Positions 44,889-56,383 of a stretch of 64,000 nucleotides of DNA are shown here, piece after piece. The stretch covers positions 4,144,001-4,208,000 of the forward strand of contig OY987233.1 of assembly GCA_963920705.1 (NCBI GenBank), in the 5' to 3' direction. The position numbers and the translations under genes were made by a program. The notes under the pieces were generated by a model that was not told the DNA's origin, made no database searches, and was given only the letters and a program-made list of their open reading frames with translations. Position 1 is the stretch's first letter. Every line of letters begins with the position of its first letter. Source of the DNA: Odiellus spinosus. Taxonomy: Eukaryota > Arthropoda > Arachnida > Opiliones > Phalangiidae.

Positions 44889-45782
44889 GAATTTCCCGAA
44901 TTCGACCAAATAGACCAACTGAGAAAAAGGAATTCAACAAAAGTTAGCCAAAGACATTTTAAATTATGGTCAAATTTTGACGAATTCAGGTCATTTTATT
45001 TAGTTTTTTGCTCAAAAATTGTCCAAATTTTAAAATTCAAACAATTTTTGACCAAAATAAATGTTTCCTCATAATTGGCTAAGTCGATTTTTTCGTTATT
45101 CTATTGAAATAAAGAGTCAAAACAGCTTCGCTTTTTTTTTTTTTTTTTTTTTCAATTTCTTAATTGTGATTAAATTTACGAGTTTGACACGAGATTAATT
45201 TGACTTGAAGCCGGAATCGAGGTCAGGTTGCGTGTCTAGTTTAACGCATTTAGTTTATGCTTTGAGAGGGGATTGGTTAGCCCATATCCGTACTAAAATT
45301 GGCGTTCCTTTGATAATTACGTTATCTTAATCAGCTTATTTTAGTAGGACAAAGTAAATGCCTATTTAGCCCATAGTATGAAAAGACTGAGAGACGTTAA
45401 TAATGTTTTAGGAGGAAGAGATAGATTATTCTTTAACGAAGATCAGTTATTCCTCTCGGCGCCTTTTCGCTCTAGTTTGTTTCTATCGTATATAGTTTAC
45501 TAATTAAAAATTCTGCCCCTTTCTTCTTGTTTAAGCCACTTTAAGTTAACTCGCTTCCATGAATTTGTAATAGTCAAATTAAAAGAGTTTCGAGTTGCTT
45601 AAGGGTAACGACCCAAGGATGTGTAGATTAAAGAGCAAGTTTCACTTCGTTGTTTTAGCGACGAATAACAAAACCCGCGTTCATTAGCGTCCTCTAACGG
45701 CAAACAGTGCAGGCAAACGTTAGACTTAACAAAACACACATAGGCGTATTAATCCGAAGAAGATACTCACGAGGTTTTGTTA
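44889..45782. other. no gene recognised; T20 tract at 45131
   Basis: Spacer. Confidence 0.45.
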
Positions 45783-45784
45783 GT

Positions 45785-46088
45785 TTCTACAAGAAGGATC
45801 AGACAAGGAGAGGAAAAGTGGGGCTGCGTTGAGTTAGATAGAGAAGAGCCAACCTCCCACTCGGGTGGAAAGGGGGATAGGAAATTCTCGAGGTAAACTG
45901 TTGTCATGTGGTCACTAGCGTCGTCGACTACTATGAAGCTGATAAAGGATCCGTTTTACCCACGTGACAACAATTTACCACGAAACGTCTCTACCCCCGT
46001 TCTCCCAGAGTGGGAGTTTAGGCCGACGCAGTAGGAACCGCGCCGTCCCCACTTTTCCTCTCCTTATCTGATCCTTCTTGGTTTCTAC
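45785..46088. mobile_element. foldback element with ~130-bp arms
   Basis: Left arm 45791-45922 (AAGAAGGATCAGACAAGGAG .. TTGTCATGTGGTC) and inverted right arm 45951-46079 (CCACGTGACAACAATTTACC .. CTGATCCTTCTT) around a ~30-bp centre. A single arm occurs at 19.1 kb. The arms have diverged in the middle. Confidence 0.8.
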
Positions 46089-46332
46089 AAACGTTTTGCG
46101 GCTAGAGGGCGCTTTTAAATTGTATTCCTCTATCTATTAAGACAGATTTAGTTCTTTTTTTCCGTGATACATATATTAAATTCGCCTTTGAAATTTCGCT
46201 ACAGTAACCAAGAGACCAATCAGCATCCTTATTGAAAGACAGCGAGTGTTTCGTTGAATCGTCACGCTCGTTTTTCAATTTTATTTCTAGAATTTCTAAT
46301 TCTAGCTCAAATAAGTTCATTTTTTTACGTGG

Positions 46333-46366
46333 AGTGATGACGTCATCACTACAGGTTATATAAATA
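46333..46366 (+). promoter_or_regulatory. promoter-like CRE palindrome plus TATA box
   Basis: AGTGATGACGTCATCACT (46333-46350) is a perfect 18-bp palindrome holding the full CRE TGACGTCA. Six bases later comes TATATAAATA (46357-46366). A transcript would start near 46390-46400. About 160 bp on, GCGCGG|GTAAGAA at 46558-46566 is donor-like. No downstream exon was identified. Confidence 0.45.
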
Positions 46367-46573
46367 TAGCTCGAAATACAGATGTAGTTGGGGAAGGAAC
46401 GTAGCTTTCAGCGCGTTTACTCCCCTTCGCGTGGCTCCTAAAAAAGGGCAAATTTTTCGTGTTACACCCATGTTTTCGTCGACAGTTGAGAGTTTTCTCT
46501 CTCTCTGGCTGGAGTCCCTGGCGCCATCTCCATTAATTTTTTGATTTATTTTTTTTGCGCGGGTAAGAATCAT

Positions 46574-47571
46574 TTACAATTTTTACGCGGTTACCGAGTA
46601 CTCGATTGACCATAACTCCACGTTTATCCAGACTGTCTGGATACCTCTTGTTTCACAATTCTTAGACTTTTCGTAGGTCTTAGAAACCCATTGCTATAAC
46701 AAAGAACTTTCAAATTATTGAAATAATTGATTAAAAATTGTTAAACTAAAATAACTTAGTTTATGAAGATTCCGAGCGATTTTAAATATCGGTTTGATAT
46801 CATCGATTTAAAATCGATTAGGATACGATAATGTGAACTTCGAGTATTGAGTTTTTTAGGCAAAACTTAGATTTGAATGATACTTTTCCTTTAAAACTGT
46901 TTTTTGAGGAAACTTGAGTTAACTCGTTGTTAGTTTTAACTCGGAAAGTTTGGCGCTGCTTTTGAATCATGATAAATGAGTATTAATCTTCGTTTTCTTC
47001 TTATACCATATGTTTAGTTAATTAAGAAAGAATATTTATGGGTGTGTTTGCCATGCTAGCTAGTACGGGGTCAAACCCGAAGTTATATATTTACTTCTAA
47101 AGTTCTTAAAGAATAAAAATAGCTTTAGCAGCTTTATTAAAATTATGCCTTTCTTATACGGTATGTAAATCGTTCGGGGTAAAGCTTATGAGCGCTTTTC
47201 TACGCTTAAAACTGTAGTGTTTCTTTATAACCCAGGGTAAAGATTCCACACTTAGGTGCCCCAATGACCCTTCCTTAACCCAGCCCTGGATCAGCTACTG
47301 ATGAATATATCTAAAACCAGAAGATTATAATTGTTTGAAGTATTACGAATTTTCGCTTAGCCTTCAACGAATTTTATAGTAACAGGTATATAAAACATTA
47401 AACAGTGTTCACATCAGACACTTAAAACCCGATGTAACCTTGGAGTCCGTTTTTGAGATTATTTGGAGAGCCGGATTAACCAATTTTATGGCCAGGGGGC
47501 CCCTATTTTCTACATCTAAATCAATTCAACATTCATTTTTCCCTCGCTCAGGGGAAAGACTTTAGCTACGA
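46574..47571. other. no gene recognised; D fragment at 46768-46843
   Basis: GATTCCGAGCGATTTTAAAT .. GATACGATAATGTGAACTTC is a decayed D right end. The rest is unassigned. Confidence 0.45.
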
Positions 47572-47745
47572 TCACACTAGCATTTCTTAATCGATTTGAA
47601 ACGGTAAAATCAAACCGATATTCAAATCGCCAGGAATCGTTTTAAGCTTCACGCGTTCACGCATTATCTTTATAAATCGATTTATTGTAGCTTCATCGGT
47701 TGTTGAAACCGGATCAGTTTGAAAACCGTTTCAATAAAGTCACTA
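47572..47745 (-). mobile_element. MITE family D, copy 7 (partial)
   Basis: AGCTACGATCACACTAGCAT .. CTTCATCGGTTGTTGAAACC, inverse orientation, the other half mostly missing. Confidence 0.8.
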
Positions 47746-47751
47746 GTATAT

Positions 47752-47993
47752 CTGCGTTCATTGGAATCGATTTAAACCGTTTCCAAACGTTTCGCTAGAG
47801 TCGTGTGAACGGGAAACTGTTTTTTCTCGAATCGATTTTATTCGATTTCTCGAAACTGCTTCGGGAACCAGTTTCATTCCAATTCGATTTGAAAAACCGA
47901 TTGATGAAGCTACGTGACGCTTAAAACGGTCCCTTGCGATTTGAATATTGGCTTGTTTTAACCGTTTCAAGTCGATTTAGTTTGACCGTAGCT
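47752..47993 (+). mobile_element. MITE family D, copy 8
   Basis: TGCGTTCATTGGAATCGATT .. TTTAGTTTGACCGTAGCTTA; lies next to copy 7 head to head. Confidence 0.8.
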
Positions 47994-48527
47994 TATGTCT
48001 GTGAAATTTTTACGACGAATGCAAAATAATAAAGCCTAATTAATATCCGAAACTATGAAGTTTAAAAAACCATTTTACAGTCATTTAAGACCGAAATGTT
48101 TACGATATTCATTCAGCAATGATTGGAATTTTGCTCCGTTATCTAAAAAAAATTAAAAATGAACCACATCCTAATTTTAATTCTTCCAAAAGGGTCGGTT
48201 GCCGGCGCCGGCTCGGTTCAACTCTGCTGTTATATTTAGGAATTGCGCGCGTTGTTGATTTATAACTGTTTCTCCCCTTATTCCTGACACCAAGCTTCAT
48301 CGCGTCTTGCTTGGGAAAACTGGTGCCTGGACTATAAATAAATGTAGTCTCTATTCGCAATTTCCGTATATACATATATATTTTACGAGAGGGAATAATC
48401 TTTCCCACTCTTTAATGAAATAAGCGAAATTCCAGGTCAAAAGCATCAAGGGAGAGAGAGAGATAGAACGGTTGTGTTGTTTACAATAACACGGATCTGA
48501 GCAACCACCTTTCCCTCATAGCTCTTT
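47994..48527. other. no gene recognised; small GC patch
   Basis: GGTTGCCGGCGCCGGCTCGG at about 48197 stands out. An 89-codon frame on the minus strand covers it (EPSRRRQPTLLEELKLG) with no recognised domain. Confidence 0.4.
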
Positions 48528-48529
48528 CT

Positions 48530-48775
48530 TAAACGGAGAGTGCAACCTAGAAACAAGTGATTTTTTTTTATTGATTCCTTATCGTTTAGGCCTAATGTTG
48601 AATTACAAACAAATATTAAACTAGAAATAAATTTAAAATTTACCATCAAAATAGGCTTAGCTGGATTCATGGAGATCACCTGAACTCCCCGTGTAAGGAT
48701 TAACTACCAATGACATTGATCGATGGCTATCTCTATGATCAATGTCATTGGTCGCTAGTACTTATAAGGGGAGTT
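48530..48775. mobile_element. family F, copy 2 (truncated)
   Basis: TTAAACGGAGAGTGCAACCT .. AAAATAGGCTTAGCTGGATT .. CTGAACTCCCCGTGTAAGG. Confidence 0.75.
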
Positions 48776-49156
48776 AAGAATATAGCTAGTTCATGAAGTT
48801 TTAGAAAACTGTGGAATTCTTTGATAATAAAGATACAAAGCCAAACAGTACGAGCTTAATTAGTAACTAAAAAAACCTTGTGTGTCGACACGTATAGCCT
48901 AATTTACGAGCTTGGGTTACTGTTTAACTCAAGGTGAAAAAAAGATTCCGCTATCCTGGAAATAACAGATAACAAATTTAATGAATGGTCAAAAATATAC
49001 GGAACAAAGTGTATCCCGCTAATTCACTTGAAGTATATTCTCTCAATCGGTCAATATTTTTTAGAATTTTGTCGTTAAGCCTTGGCTAATTTGTACCGCT
49101 AGAATACAAGAGGTTTCTCTGTCTTTTCAGATAAATATCATTTTGCTAAGTTCTAC
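48776..49156. other. no gene recognised
   Basis: Spacer. Confidence 0.4.
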
Positions 49157-49623
49157 CAAAGGTCTATCACTTTATTCCATACATTAAACAGCTCCCCGTA
49201 GCTTAAACAGCTCCCCGTAGCTTAAACAGCTCCCCGTAGCTTAAACAGCTCCCCGTAGCTTAAACAGCTCCCCGTAGCTTAATACTATCAGCAAAGGTCC
49301 AGTTTTACGTCATAGCCCATCACTTAAAACTAGCCACAAAAGTCATCACGGTCAGGCTCGAGTAATTTTGATTCTTCCTCGATATTTTGAGTCGAGTGAG
49401 AGGGACGGAATTTAGGCGGGCCGCGCTTGGCTATATTGTCTTCCCTCCGAACTCCGGGATTTCTTCGCTGAGTGGCGCTTCCTCCGTTCACTATTTACAC
49501 GGCGACTGCGGCCGCTAGAGTGTCTCGAATCAGAATCTGTCGGTACATATACCCGGACCTTTGCTGATGGTATTAAGCTATGGGGTGTTGTTTACTTTTA
49601 TGGAATAAAGTCATAGACTTTTG
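49157..49623 (+). mobile_element. MITE family B, copy 12, with TIR expansion
   Basis: CAAAGGTCTATCACTTTATT .. CATAGACTTTTG, target duplication GTTCTAC/GTTCTAG (49150-49156, 49624-49630). Inside the left TIR a 19-bp unit is repeated five times. Confidence 0.92.
49185..49279. repeat. 19-bp tandem repeat inside B12
   Basis: TTAAACAGCTCCCCGTAGC repeated five times without change, derived from the TIR sequence AAACAACGCCCCGTAGCTTA. Confidence 0.92.
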
Positions 49624-50050
49624 GTTCTAGTCTATAGCATAAGGGAGATTTAAGTATTTCAAATTAATTTTAATTATTGGTTTCCCGTCAACATTATTTT
49701 GCATTAATTAAACAGTAAAGATAATCGTTTTATTCGATGCAAAATTTAGGGGATGTTGGTTACTTGGTTGGAAGACAAATTAGATACAATGACATTGTTC
49801 CGTCGTGGTCATTAAAGTTATTTGGTCTGGAATTCGAGTTGAATTTAATCCGAGGCCTAAAAGGAGAATTCCAGATCAATTAGATCCAATTAAATCCTTC
49901 TTTTTTCCACGTTTGTAAAGACTTCTTTCTTATATAGCCGATTCTCTAATTTCATTGGTTTAAAATTACTTTGCATTCTTCTTTTCCAAGAAAAAAATTG
50001 GATAGGAAACAAGTTTGATAAAGGGCAAGTCTGGTATAAAATATAAGATT
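49624..50050. other. no gene recognised
   Basis: Spacer. Confidence 0.4.
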
Positions 50051-50471
50051 TAAATTAGGCTTAATCAGAAGTCGATGAAGTCCTTTGAAGTCTACTACTC
50101 GAATGTTCCATATAGCGCTCCTCTCTGTATGGGTAAAATTCCCAATTTTACGAGATCGGAGGGGTCCTACTTCATACCCCCCCTGTCTACGAAAATTCTA
50201 AATTCTCTCTCTCCACAAACGATGCCGTTTTTTGACGAACTCCGAGGCTGCTAGAGATATTCGCTCGACAAACTCCCGTTCCGAAAATATCTACCGTTAG
50301 GAGGCGTACGAATCGCGCTTTTTGAAACTAACCCATACAGAGAGGGTAGACAAGAACCGGGAGTAATAGACTTCAAAGGAGGGTTTCATCGGCTTCTGGC
50401 TTAATCAACGCTTGATATTAGGCTTAATTGATGGCCATTGAAATTAGGCTTAATCGACCTTTGAAATTAGT
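50051..50471. repeat. relative of the 25-bp minisatellite, split by element A5
   Basis: TAAATTAGGCTTAAT before A5 and ..TTAGGCTTAATTGATGGCC, GAAATTAGGCTTAATCGACC after it are degenerate 25-bp-type units. Confidence 0.7.
50066..50398 (+). mobile_element. MITE family A, copy 5
   Basis: Perfect 7-bp target duplication GCTTAAT at 50059-50065 and 50399-50405. Confidence 0.93.
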
Positions 50472-50473
50472 AG

Positions 50474-50613
50474 AGAATGCCACCTAAATACAAGTGATCT
50501 AATCCGACAGTATAAAATTTAAAACAAGAATTAAACTAGAAATAAATTTAATACTAACCAGGAATATAATCTTAGCTGGATTCATGGAGATCACATGAAC
50601 TCCCCTTTAAGGA
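50474..50613. mobile_element. family F, copy 3 (fragment)
   Basis: GAGAATGCCACCTAAATACA .. TCTTAGCTGGATTCATGGAG .. CTCCCCTTTAA. Confidence 0.7.
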
Positions 50614-51063
50614 AAGCATACCTTCCTGAATGTTTTAAACTTGTCTTAGTTTTTTTCATTGATTTTCCTCTATCCTCCCTTTAAGCTCGTGATCTTCCCT
50701 TTAATCCAATTACGAATGGAATTAACGGATTAATAGAAGGGAAAAAAACGATCTGCTCTCCATTCAACATTTCCCAACTGAAGGATTTTTCAAATTGACC
50801 CAAGTTTCCCATTTAGTATTCAAAAGAAAAAAGTTTGAATGTGAATGGGTTTTTACATAATTATATCCGTTTAATTTCTGAGCTTACCGGGACAATAATT
50901 GGCTTTTATAGCTTTCAGGCTTGACTTATTTTTTGGTGTTAAATCTCCATAATGGAAACTAATAAAAAAACGCAAATGACAACAGTTTGTCCAAATATGA
51001 GCTTTTAAAAATCTTCTTATTAATTTATATTTTTTTCAATTGGCTGCTTAAAGAGCAGTTCTA
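50614..51063. other. no gene recognised
   Basis: Spacer. Confidence 0.4.
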
Positions 51064-51233
51064 TCATGATCCTTCAAGTTGTGACGATGAAGCGAGTTCG
51101 ACTTTCTCAGTCCATAGTTTTACTCTAAGTATTCCGAAATTTGTACAGAAAGGCAGGCATGCCCGGTATATTCTTTCTAGAGTAAATCACACTCGAAATC
51201 GCGACGGCCGGGCGAGACACGCTCCTTCGTTTC

Positions 51234-51329
<96 letters not shown>

Positions 51330-51490
51330 AGAGTCGTTTTCCTTCGATACATTTTCACCCCCGTAAACGTCTAGAAAGTTCGGCGCGATATAAACACCGC
51401 CTACTTAGTTCCAATCTCAACCGCTAGAGAATGAAATTCCGAATTCCGAATATCGACCGTTTAGAGTTTTTGGACTTTTTTCCCCTCTCT
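51064..51490 (+). repeat. duplicated segment H, copy 1, with (GA)n
   Basis: CTCGAAATCGCGACGGCCGG .. TTTTCACCCCCGTAAACGTC is shared with 57.0-57.4 kb. A pure (GA)n tract of about 90 bp lies at 51236-51326; it causes open frames of alternating Arg-Glu and Ser-Leu that are not genes. Confidence 0.88.
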
Positions 51491-51550
51491 CTTCGGGCGA
51501 AAGCTCTGACGACAAAACTTTTCAGAAGCACGTATCCATCTTTTTACTGT

Positions 51551-51621
51551 TGGATTAGTCCTATTTAAACGATAAGGAATCGATAAAAAATCACTTGTTG
51601 TTAGGCTGCATTCTCCCTTTA
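51551..51621. mobile_element. family F, copy 4 (end fragment)
   Basis: CCTATTTAAACGATAAGGAA .. AGGCTGCATTCTCCCTTTAA. Confidence 0.8.
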
Positions 51622-52200
51622 AAAGGATTCTGATTTAACCCTTGCAATACGATAAAGATTGAAGAAAAAGCGACTTTTCGTAGTTACTATTCTTTGCCTT
51701 TTCAAAATTCACCCAAGAACCAGTTAAGCATGTTATCTTAACATAGTCCAAAAATGTCAAATCTTATAAACCCACGCGCAAGCTACATATAGAAAACTTT
51801 TCTTAAAAAATACTTTATATATATACACAATGGAATTCTTTAATTTTTTTATACAAAGTTTTTTTTCTTAAAAAACATAGTTTTCTTTATTCCGTTAGAA
51901 AAAAAATGTGATATCGTAAGTTAGTAATCTTTTCTAAAGAAGTAGGAAAAAAAAATCGATGAACAAAGATCTCTTTATATTACAAAGTTTGGATCGAGAG
52001 AGAGAAAGAAAAAAAATATTTTTCAAAATCCCATCACAGATTTAAAATTGTATCCCAGACGTAATCTTCAAGTTAGATCGACGAAAAAACACATTTATTT
52101 CACGCAGCTTCTTGACTTCTTACGAGATTCCATCATTGGTTTAAAAAAAAAAAAGAAAAAATCGGAAACTGCGTTGGGATAACAAGATCGACAAGTAGAC
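51622..52200. other. no gene recognised
   Basis: AT-rich spacer with poly-A and poly-T runs. Confidence 0.4.
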
Positions 52201-52468
52201 ATAGTCCTGGTCGATTTCCAAAACCGGAAGTCTAGAGACCCTCGCGAAAATTTTGGCAGGTAAAACTTTTGTCCGCCATCTTTTTGTAGTGTGAAAATAG
52301 CGACAGACTAACCAACGCCTCCCATATTATATCATATAGGAGGCGTTGCAACTTGAATTTGGTTTGTGGGAAATAAAATTAGAAATAGTCTGGCAGCCTG
52401 TTACTACAAAAAGATGGCGGCGCGGCTATGAGACCAGCGCCCTTTTCCGGCAAATCGACTAGGACTAT
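52201..52468. mobile_element. short inverted-repeat element (ATAGTCCTRGTCGATTT ends)
   Basis: Ends ATAGTCCTGGTCGATTT and AAATCGACTAGGACTAT are inverted. A second inverted pair inside (CCGCCATCTTTTTGTAGT, 52275-52292; ACTACAAAAAGATGGCGG, about 52404-52421) makes the whole unit foldable. Abuts D copy 9. Confidence 0.7.
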
Positions 52469-52660
52469 TAGCCGCGTTCATTCTAGGCCTTGGAATCGAT
52501 TTAAATCGTTTCAAAACGTTTCGATTTAGTCGTGTGAAAAGGAAACCGTCTTTCATAAAATCGATTTGATTCGATTTCCGGAAACCAGTTTCATATCGAT
52601 TTGGTTTCAACAACCGATAGATGAAGCTAAAATAAATCGATTTATAAAGATAATATTAAA
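52469..52660 (+). mobile_element. MITE family D, copy 9 (truncated)
   Basis: TAGCCGCGTTCATTCTAGGC .. CGATTTATAAAGATAATATT, then a second copy follows directly. Confidence 0.8.
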
Positions 52661-52943
52661 AGCCACCTTCATTCTAGGCCTTTGAATCCATTTAAACAGT
52701 TTCAAAACGTTTCGATTTAGTCGTGTGAAAAGGAAACCGTCTTTCATCAAACCGACTTGATTCGATTTTGCTAAACTGCTTCGGGAACCAGTTTCATACC
52801 GATTTAGTTTCAACAACCGATAAAAGTTACGATAAATCGATTTATAAAGATAATTCGTGAACAGCTGATGCTTAAAATGATTTGAATAAAAGTTTGATTT
52901 TAACTTTTCAAATCGATTGAGAAATACTAGTGTGACTGTAGCT
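52661..52943 (+). mobile_element. MITE family D, copy 10
   Basis: AGCCACCTTCATTCTAGGCC .. ATACTAGTGTGACTGTAGCT; same left variant (GTTTCGATTTAGTCGTGTGA) as copy 9, so the pair is a local duplication. Confidence 0.82.
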
Positions 52944-54343
52944 CTTTTGAAACCCTGGATTCAAAGTGAGGCTGTTACAGATTTTTAACGAGTTTAAAAT
53001 TGATTCATTCTTGCATTAATGAATAACATATCTCCCACGTGAGCGTGTTGGTTCGTGATAAGATACTTGAAAGTCGATGTTATTTCTCCGGGTTTAAAAC
53101 GTCACTAATCATAAAGCTTGTTTATTTGAAGAAACAGCTTGCTCGGCGATCCTCGAGATGGTGCGAGGTAGTGGATGCTTATCTAGTAGTTTCTTCCCTC
53201 TCTCTTTTTCTCACTCCGTCCGTCCGTCTGTTCGTCTACCCCATAGCTCTCCTTCTCCTCGGAGGACTCTTTGACAGCTCGACACACGCGAGTAACAACA
53301 AATAAACGATCCAACAGATGCCCGAGGAAATGCGAAGGAGACGGGAGAAAAAAATGACTGGGATGGACGTGTAGTAGCGGAGAAAATAGAAAAAAAAAAA
53401 ATATAAATCGGTCCAGCCACGCGAAGGGCACACAGACATAGTGTATGGGGGTAGAGGTTCCTGACTAGATGACCATAGAGTCGAATCTATCCATAAAGAA
53501 ACTCTGGTCATCCTAAGATTAGATTAGATAGGGTGTGTTTTGAGATTAACCTCGTTGTAGTAGTTGTGGAAGAATTTGGAAGTCTTGGAGAAGTGAAAAA
53601 GCATAATCATTCATTGGTTAAGCCTCGGGGGGGGGGGGGGGAGTTTAAATCAACGTTTTTCAAGCTTTGGCTTTTGCTTCAATCAAATTGATGAATATCC
53701 ACTTAATTGAAACTTGAACCCTGTTAACCTGGGTTAAATGAAAAGCTTAATTTAAGCCTAAACTTTGTTTTTGTAACGCAAAAGTTCGATTAAGCTTGAT
53801 TGAAAAAATTTGCTATCACCCCTTTTACGCTTCAGTGATTTGAACTCTTCCTCGATAGTTTGAGTTCTCGCTACCACAGTGAAATTCCAGGGTACGTAGT
53901 AGTGGCTAAAATGATTTGGTTTTAACCATTTTGTTCCAGATAGTTATATATATATAGGAGCGTAGAGGTTGCAAGTATTGACTAGTTGTGGCTTCTGATC
54001 CTGAAAAATTGTTTGAAACAAGCTTTCTATAGCTTATATCGAACGTAGTGGTCATATTTCATACATTATATCTATTGTAAAAGCATGGACAAATTATTCT
54101 GTAAATTGGGAACCCCAACGAAATCATAGCCGCCGTGAGTTTCAGTAGTAGAACAAACTAAAGTCTTTCAGATTTAGGACTAATTAACTTCTGGACCACA
54201 ATATTAATTGATAAAGATGAAGAACAAAGCCTTCCGTTCAAAAGCGTTCTCTAACGGGAAACAGAGGCTAAAGATAACAAAACGTCGTGCGTGTTTGCTA
54301 TGGATAAAGAATAGGTAGACTCGCAAGTAGGTTTGTTATTTCA
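52944..54343. other. no gene recognised; K start fragment, G16 tract
   Basis: AAAGTGAGGCTGTTACAGAT (about 52965) is the K 5' end. A pyrimidine-rich, GC-richer patch at 53160-53320 is open on both strands. A G-run of about 16 lies at 53627. Nothing recognised. Confidence 0.4.
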
Positions 54344-54795
54344 CGCCCAAATTCCGTCCCTCTCTCCGGACTCAAAATATCGAGGAAGAGTCCAAACAAC
54401 TCGAGCCAGAAAGGGGTGATGCTTCTATTTCTCTAAACAACGTCCCGTAGCTTAATACTATCAGCAGAGGTCCAGTTCTACGTCACTGCCCATCGATTAA
54501 AAATAGCCAAAAGTCATCAGCCCTGTCTGGCTCGAGTGAGTTGAACTCATTCTCGATATTTTGAGTCAGGAGAGGGATGGAATTTAGGCGGGCCGCGCTT
54601 GGCTATATTGTCTTCCCTCCCAACTACGGAATTTCTTCAAAGATTGTCGCTTCCTCCGTTCACTATTTACACGGCGACTGTTGCCGCTAGAGTGTCTCGA
54701 ATCAAAATCTGCCGGTACATTTATCCGGACCTTTGCTGATAGTGTTAAACTACGGGACGTTGTTTACTTTTATGGAATAAAGTGGTAGGCTTTTG
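54344..54795. mobile_element. MITE family B, copy 13 (rearranged)
   Basis: A minus-oriented core fragment (CCAAATTCCGTCCCTCTCTC .. GGGGTGATG) precedes a plus-oriented body that ends ..AATAAAGTGGTAGGCTTTTG. Confidence 0.82.
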
Positions 54796-55306
54796 TCCTA
54801 GCTAAGACCTAAATGTACTCGCTATAGTATACTTTGTCCATGGCAGAAGCTTGGGTAGAGGTAGACGACTAGACGTAACGTATAAAATTGGGGAGGTCAT
54901 TTTTATTTATAGTTTTATCGTTCATACGATGCCTCTCTCCCGAAATTTATCTATTCGATGGTTGGTTCGCCCAGGGAGTGAAAGAGTACATTCTTAATTT
55001 ACTGGGGTTTTCATTCCCCGGGCAAACTCCGGTGACTAACGTCGACATAATGTTGAGAAAGTGCAGGGAAATTGGCCTCTGGCTATTCTAGTTTGTTAGT
55101 ACCTATGCAACCCCAGTGGGAGTGAGGGTAAGGGGTCGAATTCTAGCCAAAATCACGTATCACTTGGCCGAAATTCCAAAAACTCCAAACAGCTGTTGTC
55201 TAAAGGAAATACCTATGGTTGATTTCACGTAATCGATGTACAAGCCTTACTAACGCGATTACGCATTTAATATTGAAAAAGGCTGTCATTAATAACCGGT
55301 GCACAG
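54796..55306. other. no gene recognised
   Basis: A GC-richer patch at 54888-55091 is open on both strands; neither translation shows a known domain. Confidence 0.4.
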
Positions 55307-55669
55307 ATTTTTAGAAACTTGAAATAAGAAAAGTAAATATAAAATCCGGCCAATCATATTATTTCAGCCTTCAACAGCGCTTGTAATGTCTTGTCTCAAC
55401 ATTAATGGAATAGGCCTGCGTTTGGTAGCCAATTAGGCATCAAACGGCAACCTATACTTTTAATGTTAGGACATTGCAAGCACTGTTGAAGGCTGAAATA
55501 ATATGATTGGTCCGAAAATATTGAAATTATACCAAACTTTAGAAATTAATTTATACACTAGAAATGTGTCTAAAAATTGATTAAAAATACTCGAATACGT
55601 TTTTGGCACGGTGATTCCGAAAATAATTTCAAAACCTGTTCCATTTTTAGCTCCAAGTTTCCCCTTTAA
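55307..55669. mobile_element. giant-hairpin family E, copy 5 (left-truncated)
   Basis: CAGATTTTTAGAAACTTG .. CAACAGCGCTTGTAATGTCT .. inverted right arm to GCTCCAAGTTTCCCCTTTAA. Confidence 0.85.
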
Positions 55670-55961
55670 TTAGAATTATTTTATTTATGGATAGAATTAT
55701 CCTATAATCTAGGACCAAAACTATATATGTAAAACATATATATTTCTTTTCTGGGTTTCTTCTTTATTTCTTAGAGAAAATACGGTTCCGTTTCGTTTCC
55801 AATGGCAACGTCTTTTCTCGAAACTCCTCTTTAATTGAAGAGTAAGTAGTCTTTAAGAGAAAAGGAGGATCCCACAGAACAAAGAACAGAGAGACAGAAA
55901 CCGAAAGAATATCTGTCACGTGTCCAATCCTAATGAATCTAACTTAAGAGAAAGTTCCCAC
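55670..55961. other. no gene recognised
   Basis: Spacer. Confidence 0.4.
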
Positions 55962-56383
55962 TTATAAAGGCAGAATGCAACCTAATAACAACTGATTTTT
56001 AATCGATACCTTATCGTTTAAATAGGCCTAATCCAGCAGTAAAAGAATTTACAAACTAATATTAAACTAGAAATAAATTTAAAACTTGCCATCAAAATAG
56101 GCTTAGCGGGATTCATGGAGATCCTGAATTGCCTCCGTGTAAGGTCTAGCGACCAATAAGCAAAGGCCCGTCGTTCAAGCGAGATCTCCATGAGACTTAC
56201 AATCGCTTTCGATTGGACGCTAGACCTTATACGCGAGGAAATCATGATCTCCATGAATCCCGCTAAGCCTATTTTCCGGGTAAGTTTTAAATTTATTTCT
56301 AGTTTAATATTTGTTCGTAATTTTTTTCACTAGTGGATTAGGCATATTTAAACAATAACGAATCGATAAAAAATCACGTTGTT
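55962..56383. mobile_element. long-TIR element family F, copy 5
   Basis: TATAAAGGCAGAATGCAACC .. GGATTCATGGAGATC .. GATCTCCATGAATCCCGCT .. AATCGATAAAAAATCACG; both arms largely kept, right terminus lost. Interrupts or abuts the IR-like fragment at 56384. Confidence 0.82.

Noticed and set aside
44178-44918. 246-codon minus-strand and 228-codon plus-strand ORFs
   Set aside because: Both arise from a 30-bp tandem unit lacking stops; unit length divisible by 3 explains long frames on both strands.
50987-51427. 146-codon ORF with a long Arg-Glu run
   Set aside because: The run is translation of a (GA)n microsatellite inside a duplicated non-coding segment.
53039-53511. Overlapping ORFs of 82-91 codons on both strands
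   Set aside because: A pyrimidine-rich stretch opens several frames at once; no domain recognised on either strand.
54888-55091. 67-codon plus-strand ORF in a GC-richer patch
   Set aside because: Non-ATG start, no splice signals, and an equally plausible minus-strand frame; unresolved, so not called.
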